Assembly: GCA_002418705.1 (NCBI GenBank)
Contig: DIEQ01000117.1
Span: forward strand, 1-23,510
Direction of reading: 5' to 3'
Length of the DNA stretch: 23,510 bases
Source of the DNA: Mageeibacillus sp. UBA5770
GTDB taxonomy: Bacteria; Bacillota_A; Clostridia; Saccharofermentanales; Saccharofermentanaceae
Shown: piece by piece, positions 1 to 6,207 of the stretch
Layout of the letters: every line of letters begins with the position of its first letter
Position numbering within the stretch: the stretch's first letter is position 1
Made by a program: the position numbers and the translations under genes
Notes under the pieces: generated by a model
Told to the model about the DNA's origin: nothing
Seen by the model: only the letters and a program-made list of their open reading frames with translations
Database searches by the model: none

Positions 1-483
1 GCTCCCTATCGTGAAATCGGCTCATATTACCAGCTTGGTGATGTTTTCCTCTGCTGTTCAGTCACTGAAACACAGGGTCTTACATATTACGAAGCTATGG
101 CAGCAGGAATTCCCATAATTGCGCGCCGTGATGACTGTATCAAAAAAATACTCAGGGACAGAATCGACGGACGGCTGTTTGAATCTGCTGAAGAAATTCC
201 TGATATCGTCTGTGAAATGCTGAATGACCCCGCTGAAGCTGAGGGATATGCTAAAAACGCGTACACCGCCGTTGCCGCATTTTCAGCGACAGCGTTTGGT
301 GAACGCGTTGAAGACGTATATATACATACAATTGACAGAAAACGAGTCAAAGCCAGTCAAAGGAAAGACTCAATGATCAAATTCCCCATGCCGGGAGCCT
401 TACGTCATATTCGACTTGTTACGCTGCACCCAGCCCACAACAAGAAGAGAAATAAGAAGAATTCCGGTGGCAATCGCGATTAA
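1..483 (+). CDS. Glycosyltransferase family 4 protein, C-terminal part (5' end outside window)
   Basis: The frame is open from base 1 to a TAA at 481-483, so this is the C-terminal part of a longer gene. The visible 160 residues hold the nucleotide-sugar binding signature of GT-B fold family 4 enzymes, with the motif ETQGLTYYEAMAAGIPI at residues 23-39, including the E-x7-E pattern. Such enzymes move a sugar from a nucleotide donor to a lipid or glycan; in Firmicutes close relatives often glucosylate diacylglycerol, but the acceptor cannot be read here. The conserved fold appears to end near residue 110. The last roughly 50 residues are Lys/Arg/Asn-rich and lie partly opposite the convergent membrane protein gene (84 nt overlap), so the tail may be non-conserved or result from a lost stop. 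Family is confident, substrate unknown. Confidence 0.85.
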   Translation, partial: APYREIGSYYQLGDVFLCCSVTETQGLTYYEAMAAGIPIIARRDDCIKKILRDRIDGRLFESAEEIPDIVCEMLNDPAEAEGYAKNAYTAVAAFSATAFGERVEDVYIHTIDRKRVKASQRKDSMIKFPMPGALRHIRLVTLHPAHNKKRNKKNSGGNRD

Positions 484-1206
484 TATCAGTATTCCTGTAT
501 GTGATTCATCGGTAATAATATCCGTGGCATAACGGTACAGTAAATTGCAAAAGGCCCATAGTGAGGTTATGCCGAAAGCATAGTCCTTATGTCTGATTAC
601 AAAATACTCCGTGAATAAAAACAGCGCTACAATTGCAGACATCGTCCAGGTTGCAGAAGAAATACCAAGAAGGCCCGGGTCAAGCTGTTTAAACATTGAT
701 GCAAAATTGATTGCCATGGTGAACGTAACCCAGGAAAGGTACATGCTGAACGGTATCCTTGCAAAAATGATGTCTTTTTTACTGAGAATCTCTGTCCTAA
801 GGCGGCTGTTAAGGAACAGCAGGGCTGACCACATGACAAAAATGATAAGAAAAGCCAATGTTATGTAATCATAATGGAGTATCGTAAACCAGCAGACACT
901 CGCAATGCTTGAAATAATGAAGAAAATACTGATCGCATGAATCAGGTCAGGATTGTCCCCCTCTCCCTTTTTCAGGAAAAGTCCGTTCTGATAAAGCACA
1001 AAAAGCAACAGCCAGAAAAAAATAACAAACCAGGCCCCAAAAGAAAACGTGGGCAGCGTCAGTGAATTCATATGTTGTTCAGAAATTTGTGCTGCCGTGA
1101 CATTATTCAGAGGCAGCAATTCAAAATAGACAGTAATGGCAACCATAAGAACATAGAAAATCGTATTAAATATGCGAAGGCCTGCTGCTTCCTTTGATCT
1201 GAACAT
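400..1206 (-). CDS. TspO/MBR-like multi-spanning membrane protein
   Basis: The product is a 268-residue, highly hydrophobic protein with about seven likely membrane helices joined by short loops. A segment near the middle (RIPFSMYLSWVTFTMAINFA) resembles the conserved PFS-YL-W-T-A-N stretch of tryptophan-rich sensory (TspO-related) proteins of Firmicutes. TspO relatives bind porphyrins or other hydrophobic ligands, but a role here is not shown. The ATG at 1206 is chosen because AAAAGGGGG ends about 6 nt before it; an in-frame TTG at 1224 would place the same purine tract inside the gene. A possible promoter is TTGTTA (1326-1331), 16 nt, TATAAT (1304-1309), inside the tail of the preceding operon's terminator. 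The 3' end overlaps the convergent glycosyltransferase. Membrane protein is sure; family is moderately sure. Confidence 0.7.
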   Translation of the reverse strand: MFRSKEAAGLRIFNTIFYVLMVAITVYFELLPLNNVTAAQISEQHMNSLTLPTFSFGAWFVIFFWLLLFVLYQNGLFLKKGEGDNPDLIHAISIFFIISSIASVCWFTILHYDYITLAFLIIFVMWSALLFLNSRLRTEILSKKDIIFARIPFSMYLSWVTFTMAINFASMFKQLDPGLLGISSATWTMSAIVALFLFTEYFVIRHKDYAFGITSLWAFCNLLYRYATDIITDESHTGILILIAIATGILLISLLVVGWVQRNKSNMT

Positions 1207-1303
1207 ATTTTTCCCCCTTTTCAACGCCTCTTATTTTTACTTACTCGAGCCTCACATGATACGAAAGCCAAACTTAATCAAGCAAGTTTTAGATATCATC
1301 TAT

Positions 1304-1331
1304 ATTATATAACACAATATCCAAATAACAA
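1304..1331 (-). promoter_or_regulatory. Putative promoter of the TspO-like gene
   Basis: On the minus strand, TTGTTA (1326-1331) and TATAAT (1304-1309) are separated by 16 nt. The -10 is perfect and the -35 matches four of six consensus bases. The -35 falls in the T-rich tail of the terminator that ends the upstream DUF4097 operon. The predicted leader is about 90 nt. Confidence 0.5.
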
Positions 1332-1369
1332 TAATAAGCAGTACAAAAACCCGAAGAATTCTGTACTGC
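1323..1369 (-). terminator. Intrinsic terminator of the PadR/HAAS/DUF4097 operon
   Basis: Read on the minus strand, GCAGTACA (1369-1362) pairs perfectly with TGTACTGC (1345-1338) around a 16-nt loop, followed by the T-rich tail TTATTATTGTTATTT. It lies about 55 nt after the stop of the DUF4097 gene. Confidence 0.75.
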
Positions 1370-1422
1370 CCTGTTTTACTATTTATTGGACTTCGGATAT
1401 CTGCCAGACTTTGCGGCTGATA

Positions 1423-2442
1423 TCATCCAGCCAGGTCGATGTCTCCTGATGTGGTCTGAACATCCAGATGATTTTGCGGATTATTGCCTGACTGTCCGGA
1501 TGCGCTATCCCTGTCATCTGAAAAATCCATTGGGAAATTAGCAGAGACATTGCCGCTGGTACAGTTGGCTCTGATCAGATATGCAGTATCTTTTCCAAGC
1601 GATAATTCAACACTTCCGGAAATAGTCTTAATCGTCAAGTCACCAGGCGATTCTATGACCCCTATATCGATGTCCCCTGATGAACAGGAAACACTGCCGC
1701 TTCCGGCGAATGCGTTCACATCAATATCACCTGAAGTTGTTGACAGCCTGTACTTTCCGTTCAGTTTATCTATGCTGACCCCGCCCGAAACAGACTCAAC
1801 GCTTCCGTCGCCGGACAGAATACCTGCTTCAATTCGTCCTGAAGTGAGGGAAATATCCAGTTCATCAGCTTCAATGCTGCCGAGGGACACATTCCCTGAT
1901 GTACTGACTATCTTAAAATCAGAGCACTCAATGTTTTCAAGCCGGCAGTCTCCGGAAGTGAGGCTCGAAGTGAATTCGGCAAGCTTATACTCACCTGAAA
2001 CCGTCAGATCTCCGGACGAATTTACAATCACAAGGTCTCCGGAATAGCTTTCCGGCAGAGAAATCTCAAGTACCCGCGATGTCAAAATCCACCAGTTCAT
2101 AAAGAAGAACTGCCTTGTCGTGCCCTGCTCAATCGTCAGTTCTTTGCCTTTGACGGAGACTGTAAGATCCAGTTTATTTTTGAGGGACTCCGGCCCCCGG
2201 TAAATAACCGATATTTCATCCGATTCTGACGGATTGATGATAACCTCCGCGCTGGACATGTCAATCCTGATATCTGTTATGTCATCCGCCTCGACAGTCT
2301 GCTGCAGGAGTTCAATCTGTTTCCCGCCCCTCACTAGACCGGAGAAGTTTATTTTACCCAGGACAAAGAAGACCATTATGCTTACAAGAAACACAAAGAG
2401 AAGAATCCAGACGATAAGCTCAACGAATTTCATTGTTTTCAT
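1423..2442 (-). CDS. DUF4097-family beta-repeat membrane-anchored protein
   Basis: The protein of 339 residues has one N-terminal membrane helix (about residues 6-29 from the chosen start) and then a long beta-rich extracytoplasmic part. At least ten copies of an (S/T)SG(D/N)-type motif (for example TSGDIDVNAF, SSGDIDIGVI, TSGNVSANF) recur at roughly 15-25 residue spacing, the pattern of DUF4097 'putative adhesin' domains that fold as a beta-helix or beta-solenoid. It is the last gene of the operon after a PadR regulator and a HAAS-like membrane protein. The start is set at the ATG at 2442, because GGGAG (2455-2451) lies 8 nt upstream; a GTG at 2451 overlaps the previous stop as GTGA but has no spacing to that site. 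Function is unknown; the arrangement in other Firmicutes suggests envelope sensing or stress. Confidence 0.85.
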   Translation of the reverse strand: MKTMKFVELIVWILLFVFLVSIMVFFVLGKINFSGLVRGGKQIELLQQTVEADDITDIRIDMSSAEVIINPSESDEISVIYRGPESLKNKLDLTVSVKGKELTIEQGTTRQFFFMNWWILTSRVLEISLPESYSGDLVIVNSSGDLTVSGEYKLAEFTSSLTSGDCRLENIECSDFKIVSTSGNVSLGSIEADELDISLTSGRIEAGILSGDGSVESVSGGVSIDKLNGKYRLSTTSGDIDVNAFAGSGSVSCSSGDIDIGVIESPGDLTIKTISGSVELSLGKDTAYLIRANCTSGNVSANFPMDFSDDRDSASGQSGNNPQNHLDVQTTSGDIDLAG

Positions 2443-2447
2443 TTGAT

Positions 2448-3101
2448 TCACTCCCTTATCTCGAAAATCAGTCTGATGACCCGTTCAATAACAATGCCGA
2501 TGATAAAGATGATCCAGGAATACGACCATGCAAAAAAGAAAAAACTAAAAGCGAAGTAAATTACGGCAATCAAGGGCCACAGAACATATGAAATTGAACG
2601 CAGTAAATGTTTTCTGCGGCTATTGTCGCTTTTCCATTGCTTGAATTCTTCAACGATCGTCTCATCTTCTTTAACGTATTTAGGCCGTGTCATCGAATTG
2701 TATATAAGCAAACCGGTTGCTGCTGCAATAAGAACAAACATCATGATCGGTCCGACATTCCCAAGCCCAAGTACGTCATCAAATAAGATGACACTGATTG
2801 GTGACATGATATAGAGACCTATGGCAATAGCCACCAGAAGTGCGCTCTTCTTACGCTCTTTTGTCGGATAGTGGCTGTTAAAAGCAGATTCGTTCTGAAT
2901 CTGCCGTACCAGTTCCGACATATCGCCGATTCCGGAGATTACACTGCGGTATGCGTCATCCGGCGTGCTTCCTCCTGTAATCAGATCATCGTATTTAATA
3001 TTCAGATTGCCCAGCAGTTCCTCTTTAAGGTCGAGAACTTTTCGGGTTTGCGGTGCATCTTCAAAAAGACTGTCCACATGCGTCTTTATCCTTTCATTCA
3101 T
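2448..3101 (-). CDS. HAAS / permease-prefix-like (DUF1700-type) membrane protein
   Basis: This 217-residue protein begins with a soluble alpha-helical domain (about residues 1-75) of the HAAS/DUF1700 type, with the typical order 'hydrophilic helix, DLKEELLGNL, gap, PDDAYRSVISGIGD'. About four hydrophobic helices follow (near 86-106, 115-135, 170-190 and 190-210). HAAS domains are commonly encoded right next to PadR regulators and are thought to interact with them. It overlaps the PadR stop by 4 nt (ATGA), with AGGAGG (3114-3109) 7 nt upstream of the ATG, so translation is probably coupled. A direct regulatory role is inferred from context only. Confidence 0.8.
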   Translation of the reverse strand: MNERIKTHVDSLFEDAPQTRKVLDLKEELLGNLNIKYDDLITGGSTPDDAYRSVISGIGDMSELVRQIQNESAFNSHYPTKERKKSALLVAIAIGLYIMSPISVILFDDVLGLGNVGPIMMFVLIAAATGLLIYNSMTRPKYVKEDETIVEEFKQWKSDNSRRKHLLRSISYVLWPLIAVIYFAFSFFFFAWSYSWIIFIIGIVIERVIRLIFEIRE

Positions 3102-3433
3102 GGGTCTTCCTCCTTAAGCAGCTGATCAATTATCAATTTTGTTTCTTCCCAGTCCATTTTGTTTTTCGTATAGGTCTGTCGTCCAAGGGCTGTAACTGAA
3201 TAATATCTGCGGCGGGCACCCGTAGTTTCATCCCCCCAGTATGAAGCAATCATTCCCGCTTCCTCAAGCCTGCGAAAAGCAGAATAGAGGGTAGCTTCTT
3301 TAAGTTCATATCGGTTCTGTGTCTTATCCTGTATCGATTTGTTTATTTCATACCCATAACTGTCTTTATGCAGCAGGAGCGTGAGAATAATCGTATCTGT
3401 GTGTCCGCGAAGCAAGTCAGAAGTTATTGACAT
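3098..3433 (-). CDS. PadR-family transcriptional regulator
   Basis: This is a 111-residue winged-helix protein of the small PadR type. The N-terminal helix-turn-helix carries the family pattern LLLHKDSYGYEINKSI, then ELKEATLYSAFRRLEEAGMI (recognition helix), and a wing with GARRRYYSVTALG (about residues 72-84). PadR proteins are usually repressors that respond to phenolics, drugs or envelope stress and often control their own operon. It is the first gene of a three-gene operon with a consensus promoter just upstream. GGAGAG lies 7 nt before the ATG. The ligand cannot be predicted. Confidence 0.9.
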   Translation of the reverse strand: MSITSDLLRGHTDTIILTLLLHKDSYGYEINKSIQDKTQNRYELKEATLYSAFRRLEEAGMIASYWGDETTGARRRYYSVTALGRQTYTKNKMDWEETKLIIDQLLKEEDP

Positions 3434-3475
3434 AATGTATCTCTCCTTTCAACAGTATTCTTGTTCTTAATGTAG

Positions 3476-3504
3476 ATAATAATCCGATATACTATGTCTG
3501 TCAA
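3476..3504 (-). promoter_or_regulatory. Promoter of the PadR operon
   Basis: On the minus strand there is a perfect -35 TTGACA (3504-3499), a 17-nt spacer, and a -10 TATTAT (3481-3476). This is the best sigma-A promoter in the window. The start of transcription should fall about 35 nt before the padR ATG. Autorepression by the PadR product is likely from family precedent, but no clear ATGT-N8-ACAT operator is visible. Confidence 0.8.
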
Positions 3505-3590
3505 GGTATTTTTAAAATAAGTGCCGTATAAATTTTTAGCTTACATATCATTTCATTACGGAGATTTACTAAGATATCCGGTTCAGGCGG

Positions 3591-3621
3591 CAAAAAACAA
3601 GGCATGAAATTTACATGCCTT
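3591..3621 (-). terminator. Intrinsic terminator of malQ
   Basis: Read on the minus strand, AAGGCATG (3621-3614), a 7-nt loop and CATGCCTT (3606-3599) form a perfect 8-bp stem, followed by GTTTTTTG. It lies 26 nt after the malQ stop. There is no T-run on the other strand, so it acts in one direction. Confidence 0.85.
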
Positions 3622-3646
3622 GCATCAAGTCTATTAAGAAAAAAAA

Positions 3647-5215
3647 TCAATCGGACACAGCACCGTCTGCAATATCACGGGCCGGGATCTCACAGGAAGG
3701 TGTAATATCCGGGGTAAGCCGGCGATACAGTGAAGTCAGCTCCCGCAGCCATTTTGCATCCATGGAATCAAGTCCATCCTGAGATACACGGAATACCCAG
3801 TTGCCTTCAGGCGTTCCGGGAATATTCATGCGCGTGTCACTTCCATAACCGAGAATATCCTGGACGGGTGCAATTACAAGGTCGGCGTGAGACTGCCAGA
3901 CCTGCCGGATCATAGCCCTGCAGGATATACTCTGCGGCCCCCCTGTTCCCCAATTGTCCTTCTTAACATTACAGTACGCCAAGGCAAATCTGCGCTCGTC
4001 TTCTGATGCATCCCAAAGCCAGCCAAGAAGTGTATTATTATCATGAGTGCCGGTATAAGCTGTCGTATTTTTATCAAAATTGTGAGGAAGGTTGGTGCTG
4101 TCCCCGTTAGGATCAAATCCGAACTGAAGAACGCGCATGCCCGGGAATCCGGTTTGCATCAAAAAATCACGGACCGCATCGTCAATCTCACCTAAGTCTT
4201 CGGCAATGATCGGCGGATTGGGAAAATATTCTTCTACTTTCCTGAAAAGATCCATGCCGGGACCCTTTACCCACATGCCGTTCCTGGCTGTAACTTCTTC
4301 TACTCCGACGCTCCAGTATGAGCAGAATCCCCTGAAATGATCGATTCGCACCTTATCAAAAAGCGAAAAATTGACGGCAAGTCTCTCAATCCACCATGCG
4401 TATCCATCTTTCGCATGAGCCTCCCAATCGTAAAGTGGATTCCCCCACAGCTGGCCATCCTCGCTGAAGTAATCAGGCGGAACACCGGCTACTGACGATA
4501 AGGTATGGTCAGGCTTCATCTGAAAAAGCGAATTGTTCGCCCATACATCTGCGCTGTCCGATGACACATAAATCGGAATATCCCCTATAACAGAAATCCC
4601 TATATCATTAATTTGCCTTTTGAGATTCATCCATTGGGTATAAAACTCATACTGGACAAAACAATGAAAAAAATAATCCTCGTGATACTTGTCCCTGATC
4701 TCAGCAAGGGCCTGCGTGCGGTGCATGCGCAGATCAGGATTTTCCCAGTCCCACCAGGATTTACCGCACTCGATTCCCTTGATTGTCTCATAGAGAGCTA
4801 CATCATCAATCCAGGAGTTTCTTACACAGAACGCTTCTGTCTCTTCAACAATCTCTTTGCTGATATTTGCATACGCCTTTCGAAGCAGGCTGAGTCGATT
4901 GGGGCGCAGCCACTTATAATCAACGGTATGTATATTGCCGCAATATTTTGCCTCTTCCAGATCACAGTCAGAAAGAAGATTATCATCGCGCAGCTGACGG
5001 GGATCAATAAAATATGCATTCCCTGCAAAAGCAGAATAACTCTGATAAGGGGAGTCTCCCGTGCCGGGGTGTGAGAACGGAAGAACCTGCCAATAGGTAA
5101 ATCCGGCTTTCCTGATCAGCCTGGCAAAATCGAGTGCTTCTTCTCCGAAGCATCCAGTTCCGAAAGGTCCGGGCAGAGAAGATATATGAAGAAGTGCACC
5201 GCTTGCCCGTGTCAT
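3647..5215 (-). CDS. malQ: 4-alpha-glucanotransferase (amylomaltase)
   Basis: The protein of 522 residues is full length for GH77 enzymes, which disproportionate maltodextrins by moving alpha-1,4-glucan segments in the cytoplasm. The N-terminus has the family start GALLHISSLPGPFGTG. Catalytic residues can be placed: the nucleophile in RIDHFRG (D292), the acid/base in AEDLG (E339) and the transition-state Asp in GTHDNNT (D392). The 250s region around PPDYFSEDGQLWGNPLYDW is also typical. It starts 2 nt after the stop of the upstream NYN-domain gene, so the two are probably cotranscribed, and a hairpin terminator follows. No other glycogen or maltose genes are near, so its placement with an RNA-binding protein is unusual. 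Confidence 0.97.
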   Translation of the reverse strand: MTRASGALLHISSLPGPFGTGCFGEEALDFARLIRKAGFTYWQVLPFSHPGTGDSPYQSYSAFAGNAYFIDPRQLRDDNLLSDCDLEEAKYCGNIHTVDYKWLRPNRLSLLRKAYANISKEIVEETEAFCVRNSWIDDVALYETIKGIECGKSWWDWENPDLRMHRTQALAEIRDKYHEDYFFHCFVQYEFYTQWMNLKRQINDIGISVIGDIPIYVSSDSADVWANNSLFQMKPDHTLSSVAGVPPDYFSEDGQLWGNPLYDWEAHAKDGYAWWIERLAVNFSLFDKVRIDHFRGFCSYWSVGVEEVTARNGMWVKGPGMDLFRKVEEYFPNPPIIAEDLGEIDDAVRDFLMQTGFPGMRVLQFGFDPNGDSTNLPHNFDKNTTAYTGTHDNNTLLGWLWDASEDERRFALAYCNVKKDNWGTGGPQSISCRAMIRQVWQSHADLVIAPVQDILGYGSDTRMNIPGTPEGNWVFRVSQDGLDSMDAKWLRELTSLYRRLTPDITPSCEIPARDIADGAVSD

Positions 5216-5217
5216 AA

Positions 5218-6024
5218 TCAGACGTCCTCCACATTACGAATATAAATAAGCGTGACCAGCGGATTCTTCTCGTTAATCCGCTCTTCGGATTCAATGCCGT
5301 CAATTGACCTGATCATCTGTGAAAGCTTGGCAAAGCCAAAGTTTCTGGAGTCAAATGACGGCCTCTTCTTTAAGACGAGATTGCCGACAGCCCCGAGAAA
5401 GGCCCAGCCGTTATCATCCGCAAGATCAGCAATGGAGCTTAAGATAAGGTTAATGGTATCCTTGTCGACCGGTCCGATTGATCGTGAGGCAACCTGCGCG
5501 GCAGGTGCCTTGTATGACTTTTCGTCCTGTGAAGAGGTCCTGGAATTAGATTCATGAGGAACCGGATACTCCTCCGACGTGTTCACGCCGAGGATTTCAA
5601 GATATATAAAACGGTCACATGCTGCAATAAACGGTGAGGGAGTCTTCTTTTCCCCGATACCGTAGACTATCTTCCCTGCCTCGCGAAGGCGGGTAGCAAG
5701 TCTTGTAAAATCACTGTCACTTGAAACAAGGCAGAATCCCGCGACCTTCTCGGAATACAGAATATCCATCGCATCAATAATCATCGCGGAATCCGTAGCA
5801 TTTTTTCCGGTTGTATAACCGAACTGCTGAATCGGCTGGAAAGCAAAATCCAAAAGGACTGACTTCCAGCTTCCGAGATTAGGTTTGGTCCAGTCCCCGT
5901 ATATTCGTTTGATAGTAGGGTTGCCGTAACGGGCAAGCTCCTCAATCATGGGCTTAATATAGCTCGCGGACACATTATCAGCATCAATCAGTACAGCAAG
6001 TCGAGTATCTCCTACTTCAGGCAT
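5218..6024 (-). CDS. NYN-domain (PIN-like) putative nuclease with C-terminal OST-HTH/LOTUS domain
   Basis: The protein of 268 residues has two parts. Residues 8-145 form a NYN/LabA-DUF88 domain of the PIN-like fold. It keeps the acidic residues expected of a metal-dependent nuclease: D14 and D16 in LIDADN, D78 and D84 in NATDSAMIIDAMD, and D103 and D105 in SSDSDF. After a polar linker (about 150-185), residues 188-265 resemble an OST-HTH/LOTUS RNA-binding domain, with the pattern ADDNGWAFLGAVGNLVLKKRPSFDSRNFG. The combination suggests RNA cleavage or binding, but the bacterial family has little experimental work and the substrate is unknown. GAGAGG lies about 9 nt before the ATG. It is divergent from prfC and directly followed by malQ. 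Confidence 0.88.
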   Translation of the reverse strand: MPEVGDTRLAVLIDADNVSASYIKPMIEELARYGNPTIKRIYGDWTKPNLGSWKSVLLDFAFQPIQQFGYTTGKNATDSAMIIDAMDILYSEKVAGFCLVSSDSDFTRLATRLREAGKIVYGIGEKKTPSPFIAACDRFIYLEILGVNTSEEYPVPHESNSRTSSQDEKSYKAPAAQVASRSIGPVDKDTINLILSSIADLADDNGWAFLGAVGNLVLKKRPSFDSRNFGFAKLSQMIRSIDGIESEERINEKNPLVTLIYIRNVEDV

Positions 6025-6042
6025 CTTATATTTCCTCTCTTG

Positions 6043-6062
6043 CTTGCCACAAATACGGCAAG
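6043..6062. promoter_or_regulatory. Inverted repeat CTTGCC-N8-GGCAAG
   Basis: CTTGCC (6043-6048) and GGCAAG (6057-6062) are perfect inverted arms with an 8-nt centre. The repeat covers the proposed -35 of prfC and lies in the leader of the divergent NYN gene. It could be an operator or an RNA hairpin in the NYN transcript. Confidence 0.4.
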
Positions 6063-6073
6063 ACTGATATAAT
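6044..6073 (+). promoter_or_regulatory. Putative promoter of prfC
   Basis: TTGCCA (6044-6049, five of six consensus bases), an 18-nt spacer and TATAAT (6068-6073) preceded by TGA, giving an extended -10 (TGnTATAAT). The leader to the prfC ATG would be about 128 nt and contains a small TTTGAA/TTCAAA hairpin at 6125-6141. Confidence 0.65.
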
Positions 6074-6093
6074 TATGCGGCAATTCGCATCTG

Positions 6094-6110
6094 GATTAAT
6101 AATATTAATC
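6094..6110. promoter_or_regulatory. Perfect palindrome between divergent promoters (operator candidate)
   Basis: GATTAAT-AAT-ATTAATC is a perfect 7-3-7 inverted repeat. It lies between the inferred +1 of prfC (about 6080) and that of the NYN gene (about 6106), where a dimeric regulator could act on both. No cognate regulator is identified. Confidence 0.45.
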
Positions 6111-6112
6111 TA

Positions 6113-6140
6113 ATTATAGCTTATTTTGAAATCCGTTCAA
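6113..6140 (-). promoter_or_regulatory. Putative promoter of the NYN-malQ operon
   Basis: On the minus strand TTGAAC (6140-6135), a 16-nt spacer and a perfect TATAAT (6118-6113). The leader is about 80 nt and includes the CTTGCC/GGCAAG inverted repeat. Confidence 0.55.
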
Positions 6141-6207
6141 AGTCAGATTTGCTGCTTTGCCCTGTGATCCTCAAGAAAAGCCCCGCAAATAAGGAGAAAT
6201 AATATCC

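Noticed and set aside
1484..2047. A 187-residue open frame on the plus strand opposite the DUF4097 gene
   Set aside because: It lies fully antisense to a well-supported repeat protein, and its Ser/Pro/Glu-rich sequence is the complement of the TSGD repeats.
4613..5074. A 153-residue plus-strand open frame opposite malQ
   Set aside because: It is antisense to conserved GH77 sequence and has no plausible start context.
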